DNA of 64,000 nucleotides from a virus: positions 1-64,000 of the IMG/VR virus record IMGVR_UViG_3300029267_002119; one strand, given 5' to 3'. The translations under genes and the position numbers were made by a program. A model generated the notes under the pieces. The model saw only the letters and a list, made by a program, of their open reading frames with translations, made no database searches and was not told where the DNA came from. This document shows, in pieces, positions 32,262 through 41,298 of the stretch (positions within the stretch are counted from its first letter, which is position 1; each line of letters starts with the position of its first letter).

Positions 32262-32788
32262 GGCACGCTCCGAAAAAGCTCGGAACGCTCCAGCACGGCT
32301 GACAATCCCGCTGGCGATACGTCGTCAGGGCGGAGCGCGTCTTGGGGTTGGTCGAGCCGGAGTTGCACCTCGTTCAGCCACCTTGCCACCAGCTCAGAAC
32401 AGAACATCTTCTCTGGGGTATCCTCCACTGGGACCGTCACGCCATAGAGCTTGGCGACGATGATCCGCAACGCGAAGCTGAACGCGCCCTTCCAGTCGTA
32501 ATCCGCGCCCAGGTTCTTCCACATCTCCCGGAACGCGGCCCTTCCGATGACCTCGTGCTGCTCGACCATCTCGTAGGCCGCGACCGGCCGGTTCAGCTTG
32601 TCCCACCGCGACGGGTGGACCAGGCCGATCCCGTGCGCAGTTGCCTCGAAGACCATCCGCTCGCCCTCGAACAGGCCGCGTCCCATGATGTGCAGGGACG
32701 CGTGGCTGGCCGGGTAGCCCGTCCCGATCTTGATCAACCACGAGGACAGGTGGAACGACCTGGGGGTCGAGAGGACTACGACGATCAC
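32180..32788 (-). CDS. Permuted papain-like hydrolase (YiiX/C92-like)
   Basis: About 202 aa, from GTG 32788, which overlaps the previous stop as GTGA. The order of catalytic motifs is reversed relative to NlpC/P60: a histidine comes early (ASHASLHI), and the cysteine in MFCSELVARW comes late, as in YiiX/YebB and poxvirus G6-type proteins. These may cleave amide bonds in lipids or peptidoglycan. The C-terminal 28 residues lie in the overlap with the metallophosphoesterase gene and are probably non-essential. Possible roles are local cell-envelope digestion during infection, or lysis. No signal peptide seen. Confidence 0.65.
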   Translation of the reverse strand: MIVVVLSTPRSFHLSSWLIKIGTGYPASHASLHIMGRGLFEGERMVFEATAHGIGLVHPSRWDKLNRPVAAYEMVEQHEVIGRAAFREMWKNLGADYDWKGAFSFALRIIVAKLYGVTVPVEDTPEKMFCSELVARWLNEVQLRLDQPQDALRPDDVSPAGLSAVLERSELFRSVPCEPSLSAIFTSEPPDASPKRTENSAT

Positions 32789-33858
32789 AACAGGTCGTTC
32801 GGGTTCGTGGTGCTTCTGCGGCCGAACTTCATGCTGAACTGGGCGACGATGCTGCCCGATGTCTCGCGGTGCAGGAAGAACCGGCACTTCCAGTGCGGGA
32901 GGAACTTCTTGCCGCGAACGTTCGGCGGGCAGCAGTTCTTCCCGGTCACCGCCGCCAGACCGAGTCGGTTCGCCTGGCGGACGAGCGGCATTGCCACGTC
33001 GTAGAGATCATAGGCGCCGTCTGGAGCCCCCGGATTGGCGACCGGCGTGATCGACGGATCCTCGTCCGGGTCCCAGTTCCAGTAGCCGGTCTGCGGTGTG
33101 CTTGCGCTCGGCACCGGAACCAGGCCCGTGTTGATCTCACCGGCGGTCAGCGCTGACCCATCCACGTTCCAGTCGCCGTCGTTCCCGGGCGCTGGCACGA
33201 TGATGTTGAAGCCCATGCCGGTGGCCACCTTGTTCGCGTTGCCGTCGTGCGTGCCGGTCCGGTCCTCGGGCGCACTCGCGGGAGCGTAGGCCATCATCGA
33301 TGCCCAGTCCCCCTTGCCGATCGTCCCAATCACGCCGATCTCGCCACCGACGATGTACTGGTGCGTGAGGTACTGGCCGTCCAGCGTCTCCGTCTTGGGG
33401 CCGCCATCGTAGGTAGCCTCGATCTCGATCTGGTCACCGGCACCGATCAGCCCGCCACCGAGATCGTCGAAGGCCCCGGTCAGGTAGAGCAGGTAGCTCG
33501 GCGGAATGACGTCCGGGTTGAAGATCGGCGTCTTGTTCGTCGTCTGCGGCTGGTTCCAGACGGTGCTTTGGTCGTCGTTGACGATCTTCGTCACGCCCGC
33601 TTCGAGCAGAACGGCGCCAGAGTGCGAGCCGATGATGCTCTCGTCGCTGGCTGGCGAGACGCCCCCGTACAGGATGCCTTCGTCAGTGCTGTCCAACTCG
33701 GCCTTGAACCAGACGGAGCACGCGGCGCCCGACGCTGTGATGTAGTCCACCGCTGTCTTGATGGGCGACTGGCGGATGTCCTCCAAGAGACGTGGGATGT
33801 TCACCTTCCCGTTTGGGAAGTCCGTGGCAATGACGAACGGGTATTCGGTTGAGGGCAT
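32785..33858 (-). CDS. Putative virion structural protein, 357 aa
   Basis: The start is ATG 33858 with AGGAG five bases upstream; the upstream GTG frame is rejected. The protein is beta-rich, acidic and Gly/Pro-rich (YEFVIATDFPNGKVNIPRLL-type start, YLTGAFDDLGGGLIGAGDQI). A Cys/His-containing C terminus (GKNCCPPNVRGKKFLPHWKC) hints at metal binding near the end. No family recognised, and its place among fibre genes argues for a tail component. Confidence 0.5.
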   Translation of the reverse strand: MPSTEYPFVIATDFPNGKVNIPRLLEDIRQSPIKTAVDYITASGAACSVWFKAELDSTDEGILYGGVSPASDESIIGSHSGAVLLEAGVTKIVNDDQSTVWNQPQTTNKTPIFNPDVIPPSYLLYLTGAFDDLGGGLIGAGDQIEIEATYDGGPKTETLDGQYLTHQYIVGGEIGVIGTIGKGDWASMMAYAPASAPEDRTGTHDGNANKVATGMGFNIIVPAPGNDGDWNVDGSALTAGEINTGLVPVPSASTPQTGYWNWDPDEDPSITPVANPGAPDGAYDLYDVAMPLVRQANRLGLAAVTGKNCCPPNVRGKKFLPHWKCRFFLHRETSGSIVAQFSMKFGRRSTTNPNDLL

Positions 33859-33869
33859 TGAAACTCCTG

Positions 33870-35573
33870 CTACGCCACCGTTCCAAAGAACGGACTGTTC
33901 CACCGCTGGAGGGCGGGATACCTGAGTACGATGATGACGCTCTCTGCTGCCTGGAGCGTGATGCCGTCGGGGGAGATCCCGCCGTTACGGCAGATGGCCG
34001 AGACCGACCGCGTCCTGACGTCCGCGACCCCGGCGATGTGGTGGTAGCCCTGGTCGGCGCTGCCATTGCGGCTGATCCGATGATTCGTGAGCAGCACGGC
34101 GGAGGAGTCTTCTGCGATCACCCCGGACTTGCGGCCCGATCCAGTCGTGTCGCCCGAGATGCGCATGGACTGAATCACCAGGTACTCCCGCTCCTCTGAC
34201 GGCGCAGTTGTGGTGATCGCGTTCTTCTGCACGTAGGACGTGGACGTGGTCGTCGTCTGCGCAGCCTCAAGGTCGTACTGCACCAGGTCCCACACGTCTT
34301 CGCGGAAGGTCATCAGCTTCCGGTACCTGTGCTGACTACCCTCCGTGCCCGAGGCGCTCGACGTGAACCGCAGACTGATGGTCTGCGAGCCGCTACCCAA
34401 GCTCTCACGATACGCTGTGGAGAAGGGGCTCCAGCAGTCTCTCGCGTTCGAGTAGTGGACGCCGGACGGCGAGTTCGGGTGCTGAGTGCTATCGGCCCCG
34501 AGCACCCAGATCTGTGCTGTGCTCCCGCCCGGAGCTTCCTGGATGGACGCCTTGCCAAACACGAAGTAGTTGCCAGCGCTCGACGGCGTGAAGGTGAGAG
34601 CCTGGATCTGCTGATTCACCCCCGTGGTCTGAACGGTTGAGTTCGACCGAGCGAACTGGAGATCGGCGCCATGTGGTAGCCGGGCCGCCACCACGCGCAG
34701 CTGGCTGACGTACGTGGTGCCTGCGGCGGCCCGGAACTGCGGCTGGATCACCTGGTCGCCCGTGACCCCGGTAATACGGTCGAAGATCAAGAACCCCGCG
34801 CCGTTCGGCGTGGTGGTCGGATCTACCTGATGCCCCCAGTAGTCGACCTCGGACCCGTCGATGAGCAGCCGCATCTCGGCCGAGGTCTCGGCTGTACTGG
34901 ACGAGCGCATCACCCCGCTCACGAAAACGAGCCACACATCCTCGTCGCGCGTAGGTGTCACCGTCAGCGACGAATTAGGTACGTCCACGAAGGTGCCACT
35001 GCTCGTGCTCTGCTCGGTCAGTGCCTCTGTCTTCAGGATGTTGGAGGGCTCGTCAGGCTCATCGGGCGGCTCCACCATGTAGGTCAGGTAGAAGCTGTAC
35101 CAGAAGTCGCTGAACGAGCCGCCAGCCGGGAACGTGCTCGGGTAAGCGGTGTTCTCGTTTGAGGAAATGCCGCTAGACTCGAACCTACCTCGCGCCGTCT
35201 GGAAGTCACCGGCCCCGGCGGAACTGTTCTGGTAGACGACATCGAATCCGCTGTCGTTGCCCTTAACCGCGATCCAGGTGACCTCGTTCGCAGCGAGGTC
35301 GATGTCGCCAACGACAGACAGCGTCAAGAACTGATCGGTAGCGGAACCGGACGTGAGGCCGAAGTCGTAGACCAGCGTTGCGCCGGACGGATCGTCAAGC
35401 GCGCCGCCCTGGTACACGGCGACCCGGACCTGGTTGGTGTGCGGCGACCCGACGTAGACCGAGACCGAGGTCAACTTCATGTAGTCGACGTTGGGCGAAG
35501 TCCCGCCCATCGCTCGACACCAGTCGACCGACGTTTCCGTCGGATTGGCAGTAGTTCGTCCCCAGGTAGGCAT
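33870..35573 (-). CDS. Large putative tail fibre/receptor-binding protein, 567 aa
   Basis: An N-terminal jelly-roll-like domain (YVGSPHTNQVRVAVYQGGAL, GDIDLAANEVTWIAVKGND) is followed by two C1q- or TNF-like beta-sandwich domains (SGTFVDVPNSSLTVTPTRDE and TSTSYVQKNAITTTAPSEER) with matched internal features. Typical of trimeric fibre knobs, although no named family is certain. Confidence 0.6.
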   Translation of the reverse strand: MPTWGRTTANPTETSVDWCRAMGGTSPNVDYMKLTSVSVYVGSPHTNQVRVAVYQGGALDDPSGATLVYDFGLTSGSATDQFLTLSVVGDIDLAANEVTWIAVKGNDSGFDVVYQNSSAGAGDFQTARGRFESSGISSNENTAYPSTFPAGGSFSDFWYSFYLTYMVEPPDEPDEPSNILKTEALTEQSTSSGTFVDVPNSSLTVTPTRDEDVWLVFVSGVMRSSSTAETSAEMRLLIDGSEVDYWGHQVDPTTTPNGAGFLIFDRITGVTGDQVIQPQFRAAAGTTYVSQLRVVAARLPHGADLQFARSNSTVQTTGVNQQIQALTFTPSSAGNYFVFGKASIQEAPGGSTAQIWVLGADSTQHPNSPSGVHYSNARDCWSPFSTAYRESLGSGSQTISLRFTSSASGTEGSQHRYRKLMTFREDVWDLVQYDLEAAQTTTTSTSYVQKNAITTTAPSEEREYLVIQSMRISGDTTGSGRKSGVIAEDSSAVLLTNHRISRNGSADQGYHHIAGVADVRTRSVSAICRNGGISPDGITLQAAESVIIVLRYPALQRWNSPFFGTVA

Positions 35574-36536
35574 CTAGCTGAAGTCCAGGCTCGCCACGCC
35601 GAAGTAGTTCGTCCCGTCGTAGTAGAACGTGACGATATCGATGGCATCGCCGCCGTTTGTGAGGTTCGGCGCCTTGCCTTTCGCCCATAGCACGGAACCC
35701 GGCCAGGTCGCGTCGTGTCCGCCGGTGACATCCTGTACCAACTTGAGCAACAGGTTGGTAGGCCCGGCGGGCGCCGTGAAGGAGAACGTGCAGTCGGCTG
35801 TCATGGTCACACGTTGCTTCTGACCGGCTGTCCAGTCGATAGTCTTCGTCGCGCCGCTGTTTCCGTTGTTGATCTCCGTCTTGTAGGCGATCCGCTCGAC
35901 GTTGGAGACAGCGCCGTCGTCGTCAATGACTACGTCCGACCCCTGGACCACCTTCCCCGTCGTACCGTCAAACCTAGCAACAGCGTTGTCCGTTGCTGAC
36001 GAAGGTCCAGCGACATCGGCAGTAACCCATCCATCGAGCTTGGCTGAACCGTCCGCCTTGGGGATCGCGTTCGCGGCCGGGGTTGCCGTGGCTACTTCGT
36101 CAGTGCCGCCGTTCCGGTGGCTACTCGCGTGCGTGTTCGGATCTCGGGAATCTGCCGCGTCGTCCAGCGTGACGTTCTTGTCTGGAACAGAGACTATCCT
36201 CGTTGTACCTGTCGTGACCGCCCCAGCGTCTAGCCGTAGTCGCTTCGTTGTATCGACAGGATCGCGGACGAGTTCGGTCGTGTCGTCAACCGGAAAGGAC
36301 ACTGTGGACTGGGCCGCAAGACTCTGCGCCTTGGTCTGGTCCTCGCCGTCGATGTTCAGCAGCACCTGATCGCTGTTAATGTAAGCAAGCAGTTCGGGAT
36401 CGTTTTGAATTTCTGTGACTGTGTTCCAATCCGTCAACTGGACTTGGCCGGAGGCTGGAATCACAGTGTCTGGTACTGACAGCAATGTCAGCAACAGGTC
36501 ACCGGCCGTCTGATTCTTAGCGATGATCGTAGTCAT
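35574..36536 (-). CDS. Tail fibre protein with shared MTTIIAKNQTAGDL N terminus, 320 aa
   Basis: The first about 65 residues are nearly the same as in the product at 36540, implying a common attachment point. They are followed by a repeat-rich linker (THASSHRNGGTDEVATATPA, a collar-like GGTDE motif often at fibre ends) and a C-terminal beta domain (GNSGATKTIDWTAGQKQR, LWAKGKAPNLTNGGDAID), which resembles the final head of many Caudovirales fibres. The Shine-Dalgarno (GGAGGG) lies in the last codons of the preceding gene. Confidence 0.65.
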   Translation of the reverse strand: MTTIIAKNQTAGDLLLTLLSVPDTVIPASGQVQLTDWNTVTEIQNDPELLAYINSDQVLLNIDGEDQTKAQSLAAQSTVSFPVDDTTELVRDPVDTTKRLRLDAGAVTTGTTRIVSVPDKNVTLDDAADSRDPNTHASSHRNGGTDEVATATPAANAIPKADGSAKLDGWVTADVAGPSSATDNAVARFDGTTGKVVQGSDVVIDDDGAVSNVERIAYKTEINNGNSGATKTIDWTAGQKQRVTMTADCTFSFTAPAGPTNLLLKLVQDVTGGHDATWPGSVLWAKGKAPNLTNGGDAIDIVTFYYDGTNYFGVASLDFS

Positions 36537-36539
36537 ACG

Positions 36540-38693
36540 CTACACCCTCCATTTGACCTTGAACCAGCCGATTACATTGGAGGTCGTATTAGAGCCCGTA
36601 TTGTTGCCGGGAGCGAGAACGTCCTGGGCCGAGAAGTTAGCGTTCAGTGACGAGTCAACTCCCTTGTTAGCGGTCGAGGCGACTGTCACAACGACGCTTG
36701 CTGTCGTATTGTTTCTAATCGCAAAGGTTGCAGCATCTGAATCATCCCGGTGATAGCCCAGGGCGACAATTGTTCCGTCATGCGGCATAGTCAGCCCCCG
36801 CGTAGCAGAAAACGCAAGCCCGTTGATACCGCGATAGAACGAGCCGCTAGGCGTGTCTCCGTTGCGGCCGAACTGGTAGGCGGCCTCGGCAACCGAAAGC
36901 CACTTAGCTCTCGTCGCGTCGTATCGCATTTCCTTGTCGAGCGCCGTGTTGTAGTAGATGTCCCCGTCAACAGGAGACCCGGCTGGGTCACTGGCCGATG
37001 CGCCGAAGTCCGTGCGCGGCACCCTTCCCTTGAGCTTGAGCGGGGTGACGATCCTGGCATCGTCTGTACCGGTATCCGTCTCGGCCTGAGTCGCAAGCTC
37101 GGCAATACCAGCGCGCGTTTCTGTAGCCGTTCGACCAGCTAGCTTGAGCGGAGTAACAGCACGCGTATTGTCCGTGCCGGTGTCGGTCTCGGTCTGGGTG
37201 GCGATCTCGATAGCGCCCTGCGCGCTCTCGGACGCGCCCGGGAGCCAACCTGGGTTGATCGTGGGCTGAACCGAGCCAGAGACGGGAATCGTGTCCACAG
37301 CTGGCGTCTGCGAAGCTGGGAGCTGGATCAGCGGTACCTTGCTGCCCGAGTTGAGCGTGGCCAGACCATTTGCGCCGCCAGGCGTCAGCCCATCCTTCAG
37401 GAGCTTGCCGGACGTGTCCGCAAACTGGGGCACGTTGTTGGTAGTCGAGCTTCCCGGCCCGACGACATCGCCAGTGGGCAGACCGGCCACGATCTCGTCG
37501 ATGGCCGCCTGGACCTCATCCGCCGCGAGGCCGGAGGCCGTGTTGTCGTAGAAGTCGCCCTCGTTGGTCCAGTTGCCGCCTGTGTTAGAGACGGCGAAGT
37601 CCCCCACGACCGAGCGCGTGGTCAGGTCACCGGGGTTGAGGGTGATCGTGGGGTTTCCCACCAGGATGGTGTTGAGAATCCTGATCCGATGCCCGGCGCT
37701 GGCCGCGTTCAGCGCAGCGTAGCTGACGCAGTTCCAGAGCGTGTAGCTCCCGGCCAGGTAGGTTGTGGTGCCGCCGATGAAGATCTCGCAGAAGTTGAAG
37801 TTGCCGCCCCGCAGGGTGTAGTTCGACGCGAACCTGGTCCAGTGCGCCTGGACCACGTCCGGGAAGCCGCCGCCGGAACCATCGACGATGCTGCGGTAGA
37901 TCTGCATCAGATCCATGTTGAAGTAGTTGCCGCCATCCACGCGGCAATGGTCGAGTCGGCACCAACCTCCGGTGGGAGTTCCTCCCGTCAGCTTGCAGTT
38001 GTGGAAGATGGTCCACTCGTTCGCGGCCGAGAAAGCGAGACTGGCGACTTCGCACTCGCGCACGAGCCCGATGGTGGGGTCGCCTGTGCCGTTGAAGCTG
38101 ACCGTCGAGGTCAGGTTGCCGGTGAGCCTCGTGGACCCTTCTGGCATCCCCACGATGACCACCCACGGGCGCACGACGATGTTCTCGCTGTTCGTGCCGG
38201 TGATCTGGATGCCCCACCTGTTCGTGGAGGACGGTGTTTGCGTTGCCACGTAGGTGTCGGCGGCGGCCCATGTCTGGTATCGAACCCCGACCAGGGCTGG
38301 CTGGGCTGGATCCACCAGCACGAGGTTCGGGGGAAGCCGGTAGGCGCCGGAGGCCGCCAGATTGGTGAGCAAGGAGCCGTCCAGCGCCGGTAGTCCGGCG
38401 ACACTTCCGCCAACATCCACAACCTCGACCAGGTTGCCGATGTTCGTGCCCGCGACCTTCTGCTCGGCGGCCGTCAGGCTCTCCGCCTTGGTCAGGTCCA
38501 CGCCGTCGATGTTCAGGAGCACCTGGTCGGCGTTGATGTAGGCGACCAGCTCCGGGTCGATCGTGATCTCGTAGGGCGCGTTCCAGTCGGTCAGCTGGGC
38601 CTGGCCGCTCGCCGGGATCTTGGCATCGGGCGCAACCAAGCGCGTGAGCGCGAGGTCGCCTGCGGTCTGGTTCTTCGCGATGATGGTCGTCAC
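36540..38693 (-). CDS. Long tail fibre with beta-helix and Phage_fiber_2-type repeats, 717 aa
   Basis: The N terminus is shared with the product at 35574. Residues about 110-390 look like a right-handed beta-helix (ENIVVRPWVVIVGMPEG, CKLTGGTPTGGWCRLDHCRV, ILNTILVGNPTITLNPGD), a shape common in polysaccharide-degrading or binding fibres. Then two repeats of IAELATQAETDTGTDDAR / VTPLKLKGR are the Phage_fiber_2 (collar) signature. The C-terminal 150 residues (DKEMRYDATRAKWLS, ending KVKWRV) match the product at 38695. Likely the main long tail fibre, with a conserved tip. Confidence 0.78.
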   Translation of the reverse strand: MTTIIAKNQTAGDLALTRLVAPDAKIPASGQAQLTDWNAPYEITIDPELVAYINADQVLLNIDGVDLTKAESLTAAEQKVAGTNIGNLVEVVDVGGSVAGLPALDGSLLTNLAASGAYRLPPNLVLVDPAQPALVGVRYQTWAAADTYVATQTPSSTNRWGIQITGTNSENIVVRPWVVIVGMPEGSTRLTGNLTSTVSFNGTGDPTIGLVRECEVASLAFSAANEWTIFHNCKLTGGTPTGGWCRLDHCRVDGGNYFNMDLMQIYRSIVDGSGGGFPDVVQAHWTRFASNYTLRGGNFNFCEIFIGGTTTYLAGSYTLWNCVSYAALNAASAGHRIRILNTILVGNPTITLNPGDLTTRSVVGDFAVSNTGGNWTNEGDFYDNTASGLAADEVQAAIDEIVAGLPTGDVVGPGSSTTNNVPQFADTSGKLLKDGLTPGGANGLATLNSGSKVPLIQLPASQTPAVDTIPVSGSVQPTINPGWLPGASESAQGAIEIATQTETDTGTDNTRAVTPLKLAGRTATETRAGIAELATQAETDTGTDDARIVTPLKLKGRVPRTDFGASASDPAGSPVDGDIYYNTALDKEMRYDATRAKWLSVAEAAYQFGRNGDTPSGSFYRGINGLAFSATRGLTMPHDGTIVALGYHRDDSDAATFAIRNNTTASVVVTVASTANKGVDSSLNANFSAQDVLAPGNNTGSNTTSNVIGWFKVKWRV

Positions 38694-38694
38694 G

Positions 38695-39540
38695 CTACGC
38701 CCTCCACCGGACCTTCACCCACGCCTGGACCCCGGAGGTGGTGTTCCCCCCGGACTGGTTCCGCAGGGACAGCACGCTGTCGGAGGCGATGTCCACGTTC
38801 AGTGCGGTGCTCTTGCCAGACGCGGCCGAGGACGCCAGTGTAGCGACCGAGGCCCCATCGTCCATCACCTCGAAGGTTGCCGCATCCGTGTCCGTCCTGG
38901 TGTAGCCCATTGCCACCACAGTTGCGTTGTGCGGCAAGAGGTACCCCGTAGCGCCTGCCCCGGTGACGGCCCCGATACCACGGTAGTAAGCCCCGGCCGC
39001 TGTTCCGAAGAAGCCCGAGTTCGAGAAGGTGCACACCTTGGCCTCAACAGAGACCCACTTCGCGCGGGTGGCGTCGTAGCGCATCTCCATGTCGAGCGCG
39101 GTGTTGTAGTACTTGGAGCCGTCCGGCGAAGTCCCTGCCGGATCGGCAGCAAGCGGTCCGTAGTCCGGCCTGGTGTCGTTGTCGATCTTCTGCCAGGCGG
39201 TCCCGTTGAAGATAGCCCAGTCGCCCACGGTCCACAGGCTGACACCGTCGAGGGTCGTGGTTCCGCCGACCGCGACGATGTAGTATTCGCCCGGGGTGCC
39301 AACACCAGAAGCGAGCGCGGGAGTATTCGTAGAAGCGTCCCACGTGCCTTTGTAGGTGATGCCGCCAGCGCCGGGCGCCGGGCCAACGGTCCAGCCGCCC
39401 AGGCCGTCGCCCTTGAGGACATCGTTGAGCGCGGGAGATCCGCCGATCTCGGTGGTCGGGTCGATCAGGATGCCAGACGGCGAAGCAGGATCGACTGGAG
39501 TGCCGAGCGTGCTGTAGCCGGGTCTGCCGAGACTGCTCAT
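38695..39540 (-). CDS. Tail fibre tip protein, 281 aa
   Basis: ATG 39540 overlaps the previous stop as ATGA. The N-terminal 70 residues carry a short repeat-rich linker (SGILIDPTTEIGGSPALNDV). The C-terminal 160 residues (DMEMRYDATRAKWVSVEAK, YYRGIGAVTGAGATGYLLPH, ending KVRWRA) are homologous to the tip of the fibre at 36540. Appears to be a second tip-bearing fibre or an exchangeable tip cassette. Confidence 0.68.
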   Translation of the reverse strand: MSSLGRPGYSTLGTPVDPASPSGILIDPTTEIGGSPALNDVLKGDGLGGWTVGPAPGAGGITYKGTWDASTNTPALASGVGTPGEYYIVAVGGTTTLDGVSLWTVGDWAIFNGTAWQKIDNDTRPDYGPLAADPAGTSPDGSKYYNTALDMEMRYDATRAKWVSVEAKVCTFSNSGFFGTAAGAYYRGIGAVTGAGATGYLLPHNATVVAMGYTRTDTDAATFEVMDDGASVATLASSAASGKSTALNVDIASDSVLSLRNQSGGNTTSGVQAWVKVRWRA

Positions 39541-40076
39541 GCGAAGTTGACCCCCAGCTCGTAGAGGAACCAACGGCCCACCAGGGTGTCCGAGCCTGAG
39601 GCCGGATTCCTACTCACGATGAACTGCGCATCGTCACCCGGGCTCAGGCTCAGACCAGCGAGCGTCGTGGAGAACGACCAGCTCTGCGCCAGGTCGTTGG
39701 GCACAGCGAGGATCCCCAAGGCAACCGGACCTGACCACGCGCCAGCTCCCACCCGCGCGTGCAGGCGTACAACGACGTCACCGGCCACAGCGGGAGCGTC
39801 CCCGGCTCGGCCCGGCATCCTCACGACCATCGTCGTCACGCCGGACGGGATCTGGAGCGAGAACCCGGCGCCGGTCTCGCCGGAGTCCACGAAGGCTCGA
39901 GCTAGCCCGGACGCCGAGTAAGGGGAGTCGGCGACCACCGGGGCGTTGGACGAGACCGGCCACGTGCCGCCGGGCACCTGGAGCATGTCCGCAACGAAGA
40001 TGCGCTCATTGCCGTGCACGCCCTGGAGCGCGCCAACGGTGAAGCCCCCGGGGCCACGCTTGCCGATACCGCTCAC
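39537..40076 (-). CDS. Putative tail protein, 179 aa
   Basis: GTG 40076 after GGAGGACCC. Beta-rich with a jelly-roll-like pattern (SLQIPSGVTTMVVRMPGR, VVRLHARVGAGAWSGPVALG, SPGDDAQFIVSRN), similar in style to fibre decoration proteins. Coupled to the fibre-tip gene by ATGA. No family recognised. Confidence 0.5.
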   Translation of the reverse strand: MSGIGKRGPGGFTVGALQGVHGNERIFVADMLQVPGGTWPVSSNAPVVADSPYSASGLARAFVDSGETGAGFSLQIPSGVTTMVVRMPGRAGDAPAVAGDVVVRLHARVGAGAWSGPVALGILAVPNDLAQSWSFSTTLAGLSLSPGDDAQFIVSRNPASGSDTLVGRWFLYELGVNFA

Positions 40077-40090
40077 GGGTCCTCCTGACG

Positions 40091-40408
40091 CTACCAGGCC
40101 CAGAAGCGGAAGGCGGCTCCCGGAGTCCCCTTGAGGTAGATGGCCTTCAGCCGCCGGAAGTCCTGCACCAGCGACTCACCAGCCTTCACGCGTCCGTGGT
40201 CCGGTAGACCGCCGGTGTCTGGCGCGACGCGGAAGTAGATGTCGGATCCCGCGTCGTTCGCCAGCATGATCGAGTGGCTCGTGAACGGGTTGGTCGTGTC
40301 CAGATCCTCGAACACCAACACGTTGTCGGTGTAGGTGCCAGCGCCCTGGATCGTGGAGTCCACGAAGTAGTTGTAGGAGCGAATGCTCGTCTCGCCTGTG
40401 CCTGCCAT
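40091..40408 (-). CDS. Putative tail protein, 105 aa
   Basis: ATG 40408. Small single-domain beta protein (TYTDNVLVFEDLDTTNPFTS, AGSDIYFRVAPDTGGLPDHG). Has the look of a head-tail or fibre accessory subunit, but no family can be named. Confidence 0.5.
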   Translation of the reverse strand: MAGTGETSIRSYNYFVDSTIQGAGTYTDNVLVFEDLDTTNPFTSHSIMLANDAGSDIYFRVAPDTGGLPDHGRVKAGESLVQDFRRLKAIYLKGTPGAAFRFWAW

Positions 40409-40424
40409 TCAAGCCCCCTGGGAT

Positions 40425-41174
40425 CTACTGCCCCAGCACCCTATCGACGGTGCCCCTGTACTGGTAGTTGCGGCCGTCCTGCTCGAACGGAGTCCGGCCG
40501 ATGTACTTGATCGACGACTGACCCCTGCCAGCTGACGAGTGCTGGACGATCTCGTCGAAGGTGAGTGAGACCTGGACCATGCGCGGGTGGCCGTTCGGGA
40601 ACCAGGACTCGTAGGTGATCGGGGCGCTGCGGAGGACCACCAGGATCGCGTCGTCGGTGCCACCGAGCAGCGAGCCCTCGAGCACGAGCCAGAGCTTCTT
40701 GGGCGGGCTGGCTAACGAGTTGAGGCCGCTCGCCTGGGTCCCGTAGTCGGCCATCATGAACGAGCGCAGGCGCGAGAGCGCAGCTCGGATGTCCACCGTG
40801 TATCGGTCGGACGGCATCATCCCGATGCGAGCTAACCCCTGGTTGATGCTGGCCTGCACGCTCAGGCCGCCGCGCTCCTCGCCCATGTCCAACTCGGCCG
40901 TGAACTGAGCCGTGAAGGTGATCTGTCGGCCGCTCCCGCCGATCCACTGAAGCAGCGGATGGCTCGCTCCCGGAACCTGCTTCTGGGCGTACTCGACGTT
41001 GTAGGTGTCGTCGAGCGATTCCGGCCAGTACTGGAAGACGAACGTCTCGTCGCTGATCGCGCCCGTCCTCTTGTTCCCGGCGATGCTCACCATCTCCGGG
41101 AACATATAGGCCGCGCGCGGCTCGCCGTCGCGGAAGATGTCCTGCGTGTCGCTCAGGCGCGTGTTGATCGACAT
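40425..41174 (-). CDS. CIS-tube-like baseplate/tail protein (Afp7/PVC7 N-terminal domain type)
   Basis: 249 aa. FVFQYWPESLDDTYNVEYAQ, then QVPGASHPLLQWIGGSGRQ and ITFTAQFTAEL, matches the characteristic N-terminal domain of contractile-injection-system proteins that link the tube or hub and usually carry a LysM domain. Here the protein is shorter, without a visible LysM. It would sit at the tail tube/baseplate interface. Located next to fibre genes, unlike the main baseplate cluster at 51.9-64 kb. A candidate promoter (CATAAT) lies 20 bases upstream in a 124-base gap. Confidence 0.65.
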   Translation of the reverse strand: MSINTRLSDTQDIFRDGEPRAAYMFPEMVSIAGNKRTGAISDETFVFQYWPESLDDTYNVEYAQKQVPGASHPLLQWIGGSGRQITFTAQFTAELDMGEERGGLSVQASINQGLARIGMMPSDRYTVDIRAALSRLRSFMMADYGTQASGLNSLASPPKKLWLVLEGSLLGGTDDAILVVLRSAPITYESWFPNGHPRMVQVSLTFDEIVQHSSAGRGQSSIKYIGRTPFEQDGRNYQYRGTVDRVLGQ

Positions 41175-41194
41175 AAGCCGAAGCTCCGTGCCCC

Positions 41195-41200
41195 ATTATG
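41195..41200 (-). promoter_or_regulatory. Candidate -10 hexamer CATAAT
   Basis: GCGCATAATGGGG on the minus strand, in the gap before the gene at 40425-41174, 20 bases from the ATG. No clear -35. The 41201-41298 part of this gap shows no gene. Confidence 0.25.
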
Positions 41201-41298
41201 CGCCCCAAGGCGGGAGAGCACCAGGACGCGCCCGAACAACAAGGGACGGCCCGAGTACCCCGCGAGCCGCCCCAAGCTGTCCCAAGACGGGATGAGTC

